Assembly: GCA_030838245.1 (NCBI GenBank)
Contig: JAUTXB010000178.1
Coordinates: 1-15,435, forward strand
Length of the DNA stretch: 15,435 bases
Direction: 5' to 3'
Source: Acidimicrobiaceae bacterium
GTDB lineage: Bacteria > Actinomycetota > Acidimicrobiia > Acidimicrobiales > RAAP-2
The notes under the pieces are model-generated. The model did not search any database. It was given only the letters and a program-made list of their open reading frames with translations, and had not been told where the DNA came from. Numbering within the stretch: position 1 is the stretch's first letter; every line of letters begins with the position of its first letter. This document shows, piece by piece, positions 6,099-13,105 of the stretch. A program made the translations under genes and the position numbers.

Positions 6099-8135
6099 TC
6101 AGACCGTCGTGGCCGCCCGGGCGTCGGCCAGCAGCTTGTCGTCGTCGGCCAGGAGGGCGTTGGCCAGTTCCCGGATCAAGTCGACCACTTCGGGGTGAGT
6201 CTCGGGATCCCATCCCTCGAGCAGCTCGGTCATCGATTGACGTCGGGCGACAGCAAGCTTCTCGATGGCATCGTGCCCGGAGGCGGTAAGCACCAGCTTG
6301 TGGCCTTCGGCGCCGTCGACCCGCTCCACCAATCCCGCCGATACCAGCGACCTCACTCCGTCTTGCAAGCGCTCGGGATCGACTTTCAGTCGCGCCCCCA
6401 CCTCCTCGATCGTGCAGTCGGGCCGGTCGGCCAACCGGTAGAGGAGCCAGCTGGCCCGGGGTTCGAGGTCAAGCCCGGCCCGGGCCGAGAGCGTCTCATA
6501 GAGCTCACCGCGATTCTCTCGGCTGGCCGCCCGCTCGAGAATCCGTCTCACCTCGCCCAACGAGGTCCGGGGCTCGGGCAGGCCGAGGTTTTCCGCCGGA
6601 TCGGACGCACGGATCGACTTCCGCAGTTCGATCTCCGGCAACGTCCAGCTGAGCAGGAAGGCGGCGAAGGCGATGGGAACTCCGATGAGGAACATGGTTG
6701 AGACGGTATGGGCGATGCCCTGGACCACACCGGACTGAAGGGCCGCGGGGAGTTTGTGGATGGCCGAGGGGTTGTCGGCATTGAGGCTGAACCCGCTGGG
6801 TGCCTTGGCCAGGTGCAACGCGTTTAGGATGTTGTGAACCACAATATTGGCGAAGATGGCGCCGAATACCGCCGTCCCGAACGAACCACCGATCATGCGG
6901 AAGAAGGTCACCCCGGATGTACCCGTACCCAGCTCCTCGTAGGGCACGGCATTCTGGACGGCGACGGTGAGCACCTGCAGCACCAGCCCGAGGCCCAGGC
7001 CGAACACCACCATGTACGCGGCCGTCGCCCAGGCCCCGGTGGTCACCCCGATCAACGACATGAGGTAGAGCCCGATCGTCATCAGCCCGGTGCCGACCAC
7101 CGGAAAGATCTTGTAGCGCCCCCACCGGCTGACCAGCAGGCCGGAGCCGCTAGAGGCGACCCGGAGACCACCCATGAGTGGGAAGAGCCGCACCCCTGAC
7201 AGAACGGGGCTGATGCCCTTCACGTCCTGGAAGAACAGGGGAATGAAGGTCAGGGCGCCGAACATGGCGAACCCGACGACGAAGCCGATGGCGCTGGAAG
7301 CTGCAAATACTCTGTTGGTGAACAGTGGGAGAGGGATGACCGGTTCGACCGCCCGGCGCTCCGCCCAGAGAAAGAGGACGGTGAAGACCACACCGGCCAC
7401 GGCCAAGCCGATGATGAACGGCGAGGTCCACGAATACGAGGTGCCTCCCAGACTGGTGAACAGCACCAGGCAGGTGGCAGCCAGGGCCACGAGGGCAGTG
7501 CCCAGGTAATCAATGACCCGGTGCACACGGCTCAAGGCTCCGGGTAGGGAGAAGGTCGTGACCACCAAGGCGATCGCACCGATGGGAATGTTGATGTAGA
7601 AGATCCATCGCCAACCGATTGTGTCGACGAAGAAACCGCCGATGAGGGGTCCGATGACGGTGGTCACCCCGAACATGGCCATGAACAGCCCCATGTACCG
7701 ACCGCGATCGCGAGGAGAGACGATGTCACCGACGATGGTCTGGGCGCCGATCATCAGGCCCCCGCCGCCCAGGCCCTGGATAGCCCGGAACAAGATCAGC
7801 TCGAGCATCGATTGGCTCAGGCCGGAGAGGGCCGAACCGACCAGGAAGATGACGATGGCGGCCTGAAAGAAGACCTTCCGCCCGTACATGTCGCCGAGCT
7901 TTCCCCACAGCGGCGTGGACACCGTTGAAGCGAGCAGATAGGCGGTGACCACCCAGCTCAGATGGGAGGCGCCATGCAAGTCCCCCACGATGGTGGGAAG
8001 GGCGGTGGACACGACGGTCTGGTCCAAGGCTGCCAGGAACATCCCTAGCATGAGCGCCCCGATGACGATGAGCACCCGGCGGTGAGACAGCGCGGGAACC
8101 GGTTCGGGTACAACCGCCGTGGCCGTGTTACTCAT
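6099..8135 (-). CDS. DHA2-family MFS drug exporter with C-terminal MarR-like winged-helix domain
   Basis: This 678-residue protein has an MFS part of about 500 residues that looks like a 14-helix proton-coupled multidrug exporter of the EmrB/QacA type. Motif D1 is FLAALDQTVVSTALPTI (33-49), motif A is GKLGDMYGRK (78-87), and motif C is GPLIGGFFVDTIGWRWIFYINIPIG (162-186). After the last helix (about 480-500) comes a charged linker, then a cytosolic tail at about 525-678 that resembles a MarR-type domain. The tail shows ASWLLYRLADRPDCTIEEVGARLKVDPERLQDGVRSLVSAGLVERV followed by a wing and HDAIEKLAVARR. Normal DHA2 proteins stop near 500 residues, so the tail is a real addition in one unbroken frame. 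The start has a strong AGGAG (8144-8148 on plus as CTCCT) eight bases upstream. It is the last gene of the minus-strand run and may share a transcript with the dehydrogenase gene. The transported compound is unknown. Confidence 0.93.
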   Translation of the reverse strand: MSNTATAVVPEPVPALSHRRVLIVIGALMLGMFLAALDQTVVSTALPTIVGDLHGASHLSWVVTAYLLASTVSTPLWGKLGDMYGRKVFFQAAIVIFLVGSALSGLSQSMLELILFRAIQGLGGGGLMIGAQTIVGDIVSPRDRGRYMGLFMAMFGVTTVIGPLIGGFFVDTIGWRWIFYINIPIGAIALVVTTFSLPGALSRVHRVIDYLGTALVALAATCLVLFTSLGGTSYSWTSPFIIGLAVAGVVFTVLFLWAERRAVEPVIPLPLFTNRVFAASSAIGFVVGFAMFGALTFIPLFFQDVKGISPVLSGVRLFPLMGGLRVASSGSGLLVSRWGRYKIFPVVGTGLMTIGLYLMSLIGVTTGAWATAAYMVVFGLGLGLVLQVLTVAVQNAVPYEELGTGTSGVTFFRMIGGSFGTAVFGAIFANIVVHNILNALHLAKAPSGFSLNADNPSAIHKLPAALQSGVVQGIAHTVSTMFLIGVPIAFAAFLLSWTLPEIELRKSIRASDPAENLGLPEPRTSLGEVRRILERAASRENRGELYETLSARAGLDLEPRASWLLYRLADRPDCTIEEVGARLKVDPERLQDGVRSLVSAGLVERVDGAEGHKLVLTASGHDAIEKLAVARRQSMTELLEGWDPETHPEVVDLIRELANALLADDDKLLADARAATTV

Positions 8136-8185
8136 CGCGTCGCTCCTCCCTCACCGCTCGGCGCACCTGGCGCTGTTCTCGCAGT

Positions 8186-8202
8186 GTACGGGGGCTCTGT
8201 AC
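8186..8202. repeat. GTAC-N9-GTAC dyad upstream of the MFS exporter
   Basis: Two GTAC palindromes (8186-8189, 8199-8202) lie 51-67 bases before the exporter start. They sit in an imperfect inverted repeat: CAG-TG-TAC on the left and GTACTG on the right. The size is compatible with a MarR- or TetR-type operator. The arms are short, so this is a weak call. Confidence 0.22.
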
Positions 8203-8273
8203 TGGTAGGCCATCCGACGTCCCACCGGGTGACTCGGCGCGCCGGTACTCCTCGTGCGGGTGCAACGCCGGCC

Positions 8274-9281
8274 CTAGAAGCCGGCCACAACGACCTTGCC
8301 CACGGTGTGGCCGCTTTCGATCAGTCGGTGGGCATGTCGCATGGTCGTGGCATTGAATGGCTTGAGCTCGTTCGTCATCGTCGTGCGCACGGTGCCGGCG
8401 TCGACCAGCTCGGCCACCGTGTCGAGCACGTCATGTTGAACCACCATGTCCGATGTCTGGAAGAGCGACCGGGTGAACATGAGCTCCCAGTGCCAGGTGA
8501 TGCTCTTGGCCTTCAGCGGCATCAGGTCCAGGTTCTCCGGGTCATCGATGGCGGTGATCTCCCCGCCGGGCACAAGGATCTCTGCGAACGCGTCGACGTT
8601 GCCGGCTGAATGCGTCGAGAAGAGGTAGTCCACCCCGTTCGGCACCGCCGCCTTGACCTGTGCGGCGAGGTCGTGGTGATCGATCACATCGTGGGCGCCC
8701 AGCCCGAGAACCCATTTCTGCGATTCCGGGGTCGAGGCCGTGCCGACCACCTCCACCCCAGTCAACGCCCGGGCGAGTTGCACCACCATGGAGCCGGCCC
8801 CACCGGCGGCGCCAAGGACGAGGAGCGTGCCCATGCTCTCGGGGGTCAACCTGAACCGGTCGAAGAGCGACTCCCACGCCACCAGTGCGGTCAACGGCAA
8901 TGCCGCCGCCTCGCTGAAACTGAGTTCGCACGGCTTGGCTCCGACGATTCGCTCGTCGACCACGTGTAGCTGCGCGTTCGTACCGGGTCGGTCGATGGCT
9001 CCGGCGTAGTAGACCTCGTCGCCCACCGCGAACATCGAGACCTCACTGCCGACGGCTTCGACGACACCAGCCGCGTCCCAGCCAAGAATGCGCACCTGTC
9101 CGGCGGGGTCGCTCCCGAGCCGCCGTTTGACGTCGACGGGATTGACCGAGACGGCGTGCACCCTCACGAGGAGGTCCCTGGCCAGAGGGACCGGGACCGG
9201 TACCTCGACGTCGAACAGGCTCTCGGGATCAGCGATGGGCAGGCTCGACCGGTAGGCAACTGCCTGTACGGATTGGGCCAT
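8274..9281 (-). CDS. Zinc-binding alcohol dehydrogenase family / quinone-oxidoreductase-like MDR protein
   Basis: This 335-residue medium-chain dehydrogenase/reductase has the GroES-like domain first (VHAVSVNPVDVKRRLG, then ILGWDAAGVVEAVGSEVSMFAVGDEVYYAG). A Rossmann fold follows with the nucleotide loop VLGAAGGAGSMVVQLA (155-170) and GTASTPESQKWVLGLGAHDVIDH. The asparagine-proline turn (NPVD) and the absence of the usual catalytic Cys and structural four-Cys cluster indicate a zinc-independent, NADPH-using reductase despite the family name. It resembles the 'adh_fam_1' type of zinc-type alcohol dehydrogenase-like protein. The frame is open for another 318 codons upstream, but that part overlaps the methyltransferase gene. 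The ATG at 9281 follows GGGAG and starts the typical MAQSVQAVAYRSSLP N-terminus. It lies 83 bases after the methyltransferase gene and 138 before the exporter. The likely role is reduction of an enone, quinone or aldehyde. Confidence 0.9.
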   Translation of the reverse strand: MAQSVQAVAYRSSLPIADPESLFDVEVPVPVPLARDLLVRVHAVSVNPVDVKRRLGSDPAGQVRILGWDAAGVVEAVGSEVSMFAVGDEVYYAGAIDRPGTNAQLHVVDERIVGAKPCELSFSEAAALPLTALVAWESLFDRFRLTPESMGTLLVLGAAGGAGSMVVQLARALTGVEVVGTASTPESQKWVLGLGAHDVIDHHDLAAQVKAAVPNGVDYLFSTHSAGNVDAFAEILVPGGEITAIDDPENLDLMPLKAKSITWHWELMFTRSLFQTSDMVVQHDVLDTVAELVDAGTVRTTMTNELKPFNATTMRHAHRLIESGHTVGKVVVAGF

Positions 9282-9364
9282 GAACTCCCGATACCCACGC
9301 CCGGAGGTACCTAAGCCGACACGTTCATCGCGGCCACCCAGCGGGTCGCCCGTGTTCGCTGCCG

Positions 9365-11248
9365 CTATTCCGGCGCCGATCGACGAGCCAGGAGGCGGTA
9401 GGCGTTCGACTGGCCCGGGCGGCTGGGCAGCCAGGCCAGCAGGGCATCGATGCCCAGGGCTCCGGCCAGCGGCAGCGCGCCGAGGGCGACGCCGGCGGTC
9501 CGCCGGATGCGACTGAGGGCTGTGGGTCGAGGCAGCCACGGAAGGTTGTTCGGAGGAGCGAAGCGCCCGATGAGCATCCAGACGGCTGCCGTCAGGTCGG
9601 ACGACTGCGACGCCTCGGCGCGAACTCTGGCCACGATGGTGAACCCCCGCTCGGTAAGCGCTTCCTCGAGAATGCCGATGGACATCAGGTGGAGGTGCTG
9701 GGGCTGGAACCACGGGAGCCAGTACCTCCCGAGCACCCGACCCCACACCGACTCGGGGTCCGGGAGCTCGATGAGCAGATGGCCACCTTCGGACAGCACC
9801 AATACGGCACTGTCCAGCTCGGCCCGGGGATCGATGGTGTGCTCCAGGTAGTGGTGCATGCTGACCACGTCGTATTGACCGGCCAGTGACGGTGCCAGCT
9901 CGGGAAATGTGCCTCGATGCCCCGTACTGATCCACCGCCGGCGTTCGGCCTCCTCTACGCTCTCGCTCATGTCCAGGCCATCGAACCGGGTGTCGGGCAA
10001 CACGGTGGAGGCGACGAGACAGAAATGGGCATGTCCGGTTCCCACGTCGAGCCATCGCTTGGGCGTGGCCACGCTCTGGACCATCTCGGCGCGGTCCAGG
10101 TAAGTGGAATCTCCGAAGTCGAACACCGACGCCATCAGGCCCTCGCCCAACCCGTCGTAGAAGTCCCGGTAGTAGTAGTCGAGCCCCGCGGTCGACAGCC
10201 GCGGATTCTGGAATATCAGCCCACAGGCGGCGCACTGGTCGAGGACGAACGAGCCGGGCTTGTGACGAAGGAAATCAGAGCAACGGACCCGAGGCCGTAG
10301 CTGGTCGGAGTGGCAAAACGGGCAATCGATCCGTCGGGGCTCCCAGAACTGGCTCTCGCCGGCGGCGATGAGATCGGCATAGACGGGCCGAAGCTCCTCC
10401 ACCAGGTCGCGGCTGTCCGAACTGGGCCACTGCCCGACGATGGTCCGCACCAGGCGGTAGGGCCAAAGAGCCCACCGAACTGCCGGTAGCCAGGCACGGT
10501 CGGCCGATCGCACCGGGACCCGGGCCAAGGCGACCAGCGGCTGGAGGCAAAAGGCACCGAGGGCGACCAGGCCGGCCCACGGGGCGACGACCAGCCCGGT
10601 GACCAGCGTGACCAGAACGGCAACCGGGGCCGCGAAGTTGAGGCCGAATGCGTCGCCGTACATGGCGTGGATGGCGTGGCGCCGACGAGCAGGGTCGTCG
10701 GGCGCGGCGGTCAAGCCGGGAGCTACGACCAGCGCGCTCGATCGTGCCGCATACCGCTTGAGGGCCTCCGCCACCCGGACGTAGGTGGCCGGGTCGAGCG
10801 GGGCGGTCAGATCGACGTCGGCCAGCTGGCCCGACGACACCCGTCGCATGACGTCGTCGTCGACCAAGGTGGCGTGGCCGGCACTCCGGCCGATGGACAA
10901 GGGCTCGTGGCGAACCGCTTCAGGATCGACCATGCGGGCCAGATCGAGGGTTCGCTCGACGGTCAGGTCCTCGGGCACCAAGTCGAGCACGGCGACGCCC
11001 TCCGAGCGCGCATGGGCACTGGCCGCGCGGCGGGTCGCTTCGTCCAAGGCCACGCCTTCGCCCACCAGGAAGTGGTACATCGGGTCGACAGGTTCCGATG
11101 ATGGCGCCAACGTCCTCAGGTGGGCGAGGCGCCCGCGCAACCGGGCCCCGTTGGCCAGGAGCACCATCGCCACCCCTATCCAGGCCCAGGGAGCCAGATG
11201 CCTCTTCCTGGTGGGCCGACCGGTGCGATGACGCCGAGAATTGGTCAC
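9365..11248 (-). CDS. Membrane-anchored zinc-ribbon class I SAM methyltransferase
   Basis: This predicted 627-residue multi-domain protein starts with a basic segment (RRHRTGRPTRKRH) and then a hydrophobic helix (about 18-34). An unrecognised soluble region of about 170 residues follows, then a hydrophobic hairpin (about 205-243). Next is a zinc ribbon with CPFC (C309, C312) and CAAC (C339, C342). The methyltransferase domain shows motif I WLDVGTGHAHF (399-409), an acidic LDMSES at about 425-430, and YDVVSMHHYLEHTIDPRAEL. A weaker hydrophobic stretch closes the protein (585-606). The ribbon-plus-domain part resembles the Methyltransf_23 group linked to modification of glycans or small molecules. 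The N-terminal half I do not recognise. The frame stays open to 11839, over the VOC gene; the GTG at 11248 was chosen because it clears that gene and precedes the basic anchor. GGAG about ten bases upstream gives modest support. The substrate is unknown. Confidence 0.85.
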   Translation of the reverse strand: MTNSRRHRTGRPTRKRHLAPWAWIGVAMVLLANGARLRGRLAHLRTLAPSSEPVDPMYHFLVGEGVALDEATRRAASAHARSEGVAVLDLVPEDLTVERTLDLARMVDPEAVRHEPLSIGRSAGHATLVDDDVMRRVSSGQLADVDLTAPLDPATYVRVAEALKRYAARSSALVVAPGLTAAPDDPARRRHAIHAMYGDAFGLNFAAPVAVLVTLVTGLVVAPWAGLVALGAFCLQPLVALARVPVRSADRAWLPAVRWALWPYRLVRTIVGQWPSSDSRDLVEELRPVYADLIAAGESQFWEPRRIDCPFCHSDQLRPRVRCSDFLRHKPGSFVLDQCAACGLIFQNPRLSTAGLDYYYRDFYDGLGEGLMASVFDFGDSTYLDRAEMVQSVATPKRWLDVGTGHAHFCLVASTVLPDTRFDGLDMSESVEEAERRRWISTGHRGTFPELAPSLAGQYDVVSMHHYLEHTIDPRAELDSAVLVLSEGGHLLIELPDPESVWGRVLGRYWLPWFQPQHLHLMSIGILEEALTERGFTIVARVRAEASQSSDLTAAVWMLIGRFAPPNNLPWLPRPTALSRIRRTAGVALGALPLAGALGIDALLAWLPSRPGQSNAYRLLARRSAPE

Positions 11249-11421
11249 GGTCCGGGTGCTCCGATCTGTGGGGTGAGATGCACGCGAATGCCAAGAGAAC
11301 GGACTTGGCGACCAACCATCACGGCACGATTTCTTCCAATGTCGCGGTGTGGGAATGCCGATTTCACGGAGCAGCGGGGCAGGACCACCGAGCGTCGTGA
11401 TTGATCGGATCGTGCGAGTGC
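11249..11421 (-). promoter_or_regulatory. Intergenic leader upstream of the methyltransferase gene
   Basis: These 173 bases separate the VOC gene from the methyltransferase gene on the same strand. The gap is longer than elsewhere in the run and could hold an independent promoter. I see no convincing -35/-10 pair, riboswitch or hairpin terminator, only the GGAG near the methyltransferase start. Confidence 0.3.
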
Positions 11422-11784
11422 TCAGGCTCCTGAGCGACCACGCTGGTGCAGCTCGACGGCGTTGCCGGACGGGTCGACCAGGAACGCCTGGCGGTCGTGG
11501 CCCACCCCCATGGCCTCGCTGACCGTCACCCCGCGACGGCGAAGCTCTGCCACCACGTCGTCCAGGTCGGACACCAAGAGGGAGAGGTGCTGCCCCAGGT
11601 TCGGTGGCAGCGGCGCCTCGAGCAGGTGTACCTGCTGGCCACCGGCGTCGAGCCACGCACCGTCGATCCCGAGGTCGGGCCGGTCGTTCCGCAACGTGAG
11701 CCCGAGCACCTCGGTGAAGAACGCCACCGATTCGGCCACGTCGTCGACATTGATGGCAACGTGGTCGACCCCGAGTGGCTTCAC
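11422..11784 (-). CDS. VOC-family (glyoxalase/bleomycin-resistance/dioxygenase fold) protein
   Basis: This small 120-residue protein carries one vicinal-oxygen-chelate domain. It shows GVDHVAINVDDVAESVAFFTEVLGLTLRND at the start, QQVHLLEAP and HLSLLVSDLDDVVAELRRRGV in the middle, and AFLVDPSGNAVELHQ at the end. Likely metal ligands are H8, H53 or E56, H66 and E111, the usual spacing for this fold. VOC proteins cover glyoxalases, epimerases, dioxygenases and drug-binding proteins, so the reaction cannot be named. The frame is open upstream to 12315 over the amidohydrolase gene. The GTG at 11784 overlaps the amidohydrolase stop (GTGA) and gives the expected single-domain length. This coupling suggests that the two proteins act in one pathway. 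Confidence 0.88.
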   Translation of the reverse strand: MKPLGVDHVAINVDDVAESVAFFTEVLGLTLRNDRPDLGIDGAWLDAGGQQVHLLEAPLPPNLGQHLSLLVSDLDDVVAELRRRGVTVSEAMGVGHDRQAFLVDPSGNAVELHQRGRSGA

Positions 11785-12995
11785 GGTCGGCGCCAGTCGT
11801 CGCGCTCGGGGAGCGGGTGGCCGAACAGTCGGGCGGCATTGCCGCCGGCTATGGCTCGGAGCTCGGCCTCGGGTAGTTGCCCCATGCTGGCTGCCACCAC
11901 CGCCTGGGTATCGGGCCACGTCGAGTCGGCATGGGGGTAGTCGCTCTCGACCATGATGTGGTCCACCCCGATGACATGGCGCAGGGGGACGATCGAGGGA
12001 TCGTCGATGCTGCAGAACCAGAAGTTCCGACGGAGCACATCGCTGGGCAACAGGTCGGAAGGCCAGGCTGTGCTGTTGATCCCCGAGGCCGAGTGGGCGA
12101 TCACATAGTCGACCCGATCGATGAGCATGGGCACCCATCCCATGCCCCCCTCGGACAAGGCGATCGAGAGCTCCGGGAACCGGAGCGGCACGCCGGACCA
12201 CAGCCATTCGGCCGTGGCCACCAGCCCGTTGACGGGAAAGAGCGTCGGCAACAATTCGAACGGGGGGTCCGGCGAGGCCACCGGCACCCAAGATGAGGAG
12301 CCGGTATGGAGGCACACCACCGTCCCAGTCTCCTCGCAGGCGGCCAGGATCGGGTCCCAGTGGCCCGAAAAGATGGAGTCGAAGCCGAGGTGCGACGGGA
12401 ACTCGGGAAAGCTCACCGCGGCGAAGCCCCGTTCCGCATTGCGCCGGATCTCGGTCGCCGCCAGCTCGACGTCAGGCAGCCAGGGAAGCTGCAGTGGGAT
12501 GATGCGATCGGGATGGCTGCCGGCCCACACCTCGAGGTGCCAGTCGTTCCACGCCCGAAGGCAAGCCAGCCCGAGCTCGGGATCGTTCGATCGCGAGAAG
12601 ACCGCACCGCAGAACCCAGCCACCAGTGACGGGAAGCACAGAGACGCCCAGATCCCTGCCGTGTCCATGTCGGCGACCCGGGCGTCGATGTCGTAGCAGC
12701 CCGGGCGCATGTCCTCGAAGCGTGCCGGCTCCATGCTCCAATCTTCCTTCGGCCGGCCGATGACCGCGTTGAGCCCGACGTTGGGATAGAGATTTCCCTC
12801 GTAGACCCATGACTGGGCGCCACCCTCGAGCTCCACGACATGGGGGGCGGCGGCGGCCAGCTTTCGGGTCAGCCGTCCCTCGAAGAGATCGGGCGGCTCG
12901 ATCAGGTGATCGTCGACCGAGATGATGGGCACCCGGATCTCTCTCGGCTCGGGGTCAGGCAGGAGCGCATGGGTAGTGCCGACGACCTGGCTCAC
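11781..12995 (-). CDS. Amidohydrolase family 2 (ACMSD-like) metal-dependent hydrolase
   Basis: This 404-residue TIM-barrel enzyme opens with the family signature IISVDDHLIEPPDLFEGRL. The first metal motif appears as DDH (28-30) where classical members have H-x-H. Later landmarks are the barrel histidine in VVCLHTGSSS (H230), GVDHIMVESDYPHADSTWP (D352, H355) and the closing GGNAARLFG (384-392). Relatives include decarboxylases such as ACMSD and hydrolases of catabolic clusters, so either decarboxylation or C-C/amide hydrolysis is possible. The start is GTG, supported by GAGGAG (13002-13007 on plus as CTCCTC) six bases upstream. The gene leads the minus-strand run, overlaps the VOC gene by four bases, and is divergent from another amidohydrolase. 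Cytosolic; no signal peptide is seen. The family call is secure and the substrate is unknown. Confidence 0.92.
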   Translation of the reverse strand: MSQVVGTTHALLPDPEPREIRVPIISVDDHLIEPPDLFEGRLTRKLAAAAPHVVELEGGAQSWVYEGNLYPNVGLNAVIGRPKEDWSMEPARFEDMRPGCYDIDARVADMDTAGIWASLCFPSLVAGFCGAVFSRSNDPELGLACLRAWNDWHLEVWAGSHPDRIIPLQLPWLPDVELAATEIRRNAERGFAAVSFPEFPSHLGFDSIFSGHWDPILAACEETGTVVCLHTGSSSWVPVASPDPPFELLPTLFPVNGLVATAEWLWSGVPLRFPELSIALSEGGMGWVPMLIDRVDYVIAHSASGINSTAWPSDLLPSDVLRRNFWFCSIDDPSIVPLRHVIGVDHIMVESDYPHADSTWPDTQAVVAASMGQLPEAELRAIAGGNAARLFGHPLPERDDWRRP

Positions 12996-13105
12996 CGATC
13001 ACTCCTCGCCTCTCCGTTCGCTCTCTGCAACCTCCGAAACTATCGTTGTCACCGTTGAGCTGCAGAGCCTTCGGCTCGATCAGCGATTCTGGGGGAGGCG
13101 TTCGA
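12996..13105. promoter_or_regulatory. Divergent control region between the two amidohydrolase genes
   Basis: The 110-base gap holds both Shine-Dalgarno sites, GAGGAG for the minus gene (13002-13007) and GGGGGAGG for the plus gene (13091-13098). An inverted repeat CTCTGCA (13023-13029) and TGCAGAG (13061-13067) is separated by 31 bases. A small hairpin GAGCC-TTC-GGCTC lies at 13065-13077, in the leader of the plus-strand gene. A TATCGT-like -10 on the plus strand (13041-13046) is possible but lacks a good -35. Confidence 0.4.

Noticed and set aside
9282..10235. In-frame N-terminal extension of the dehydrogenase to a 653-residue protein
   Set aside because: The extension lies antisense-in-frame over the methyltransferase gene on the same strand, is Arg/Pro/Gly-rich low-quality sequence, and the ATG at 9281 has a ribosome site and the normal family N-terminus.
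11249..11839. Extension of the methyltransferase to 824 residues
   Set aside because: It overlaps the whole VOC gene in another frame and reads as shadow sequence; the GTG at 11248 just before the basic anchor is more sensible.
11785..12315. Extension of the VOC protein to 297 residues
   Set aside because: The extra part lies over the amidohydrolase gene and has no domain; the VOC fold starts right at GTG 11784.
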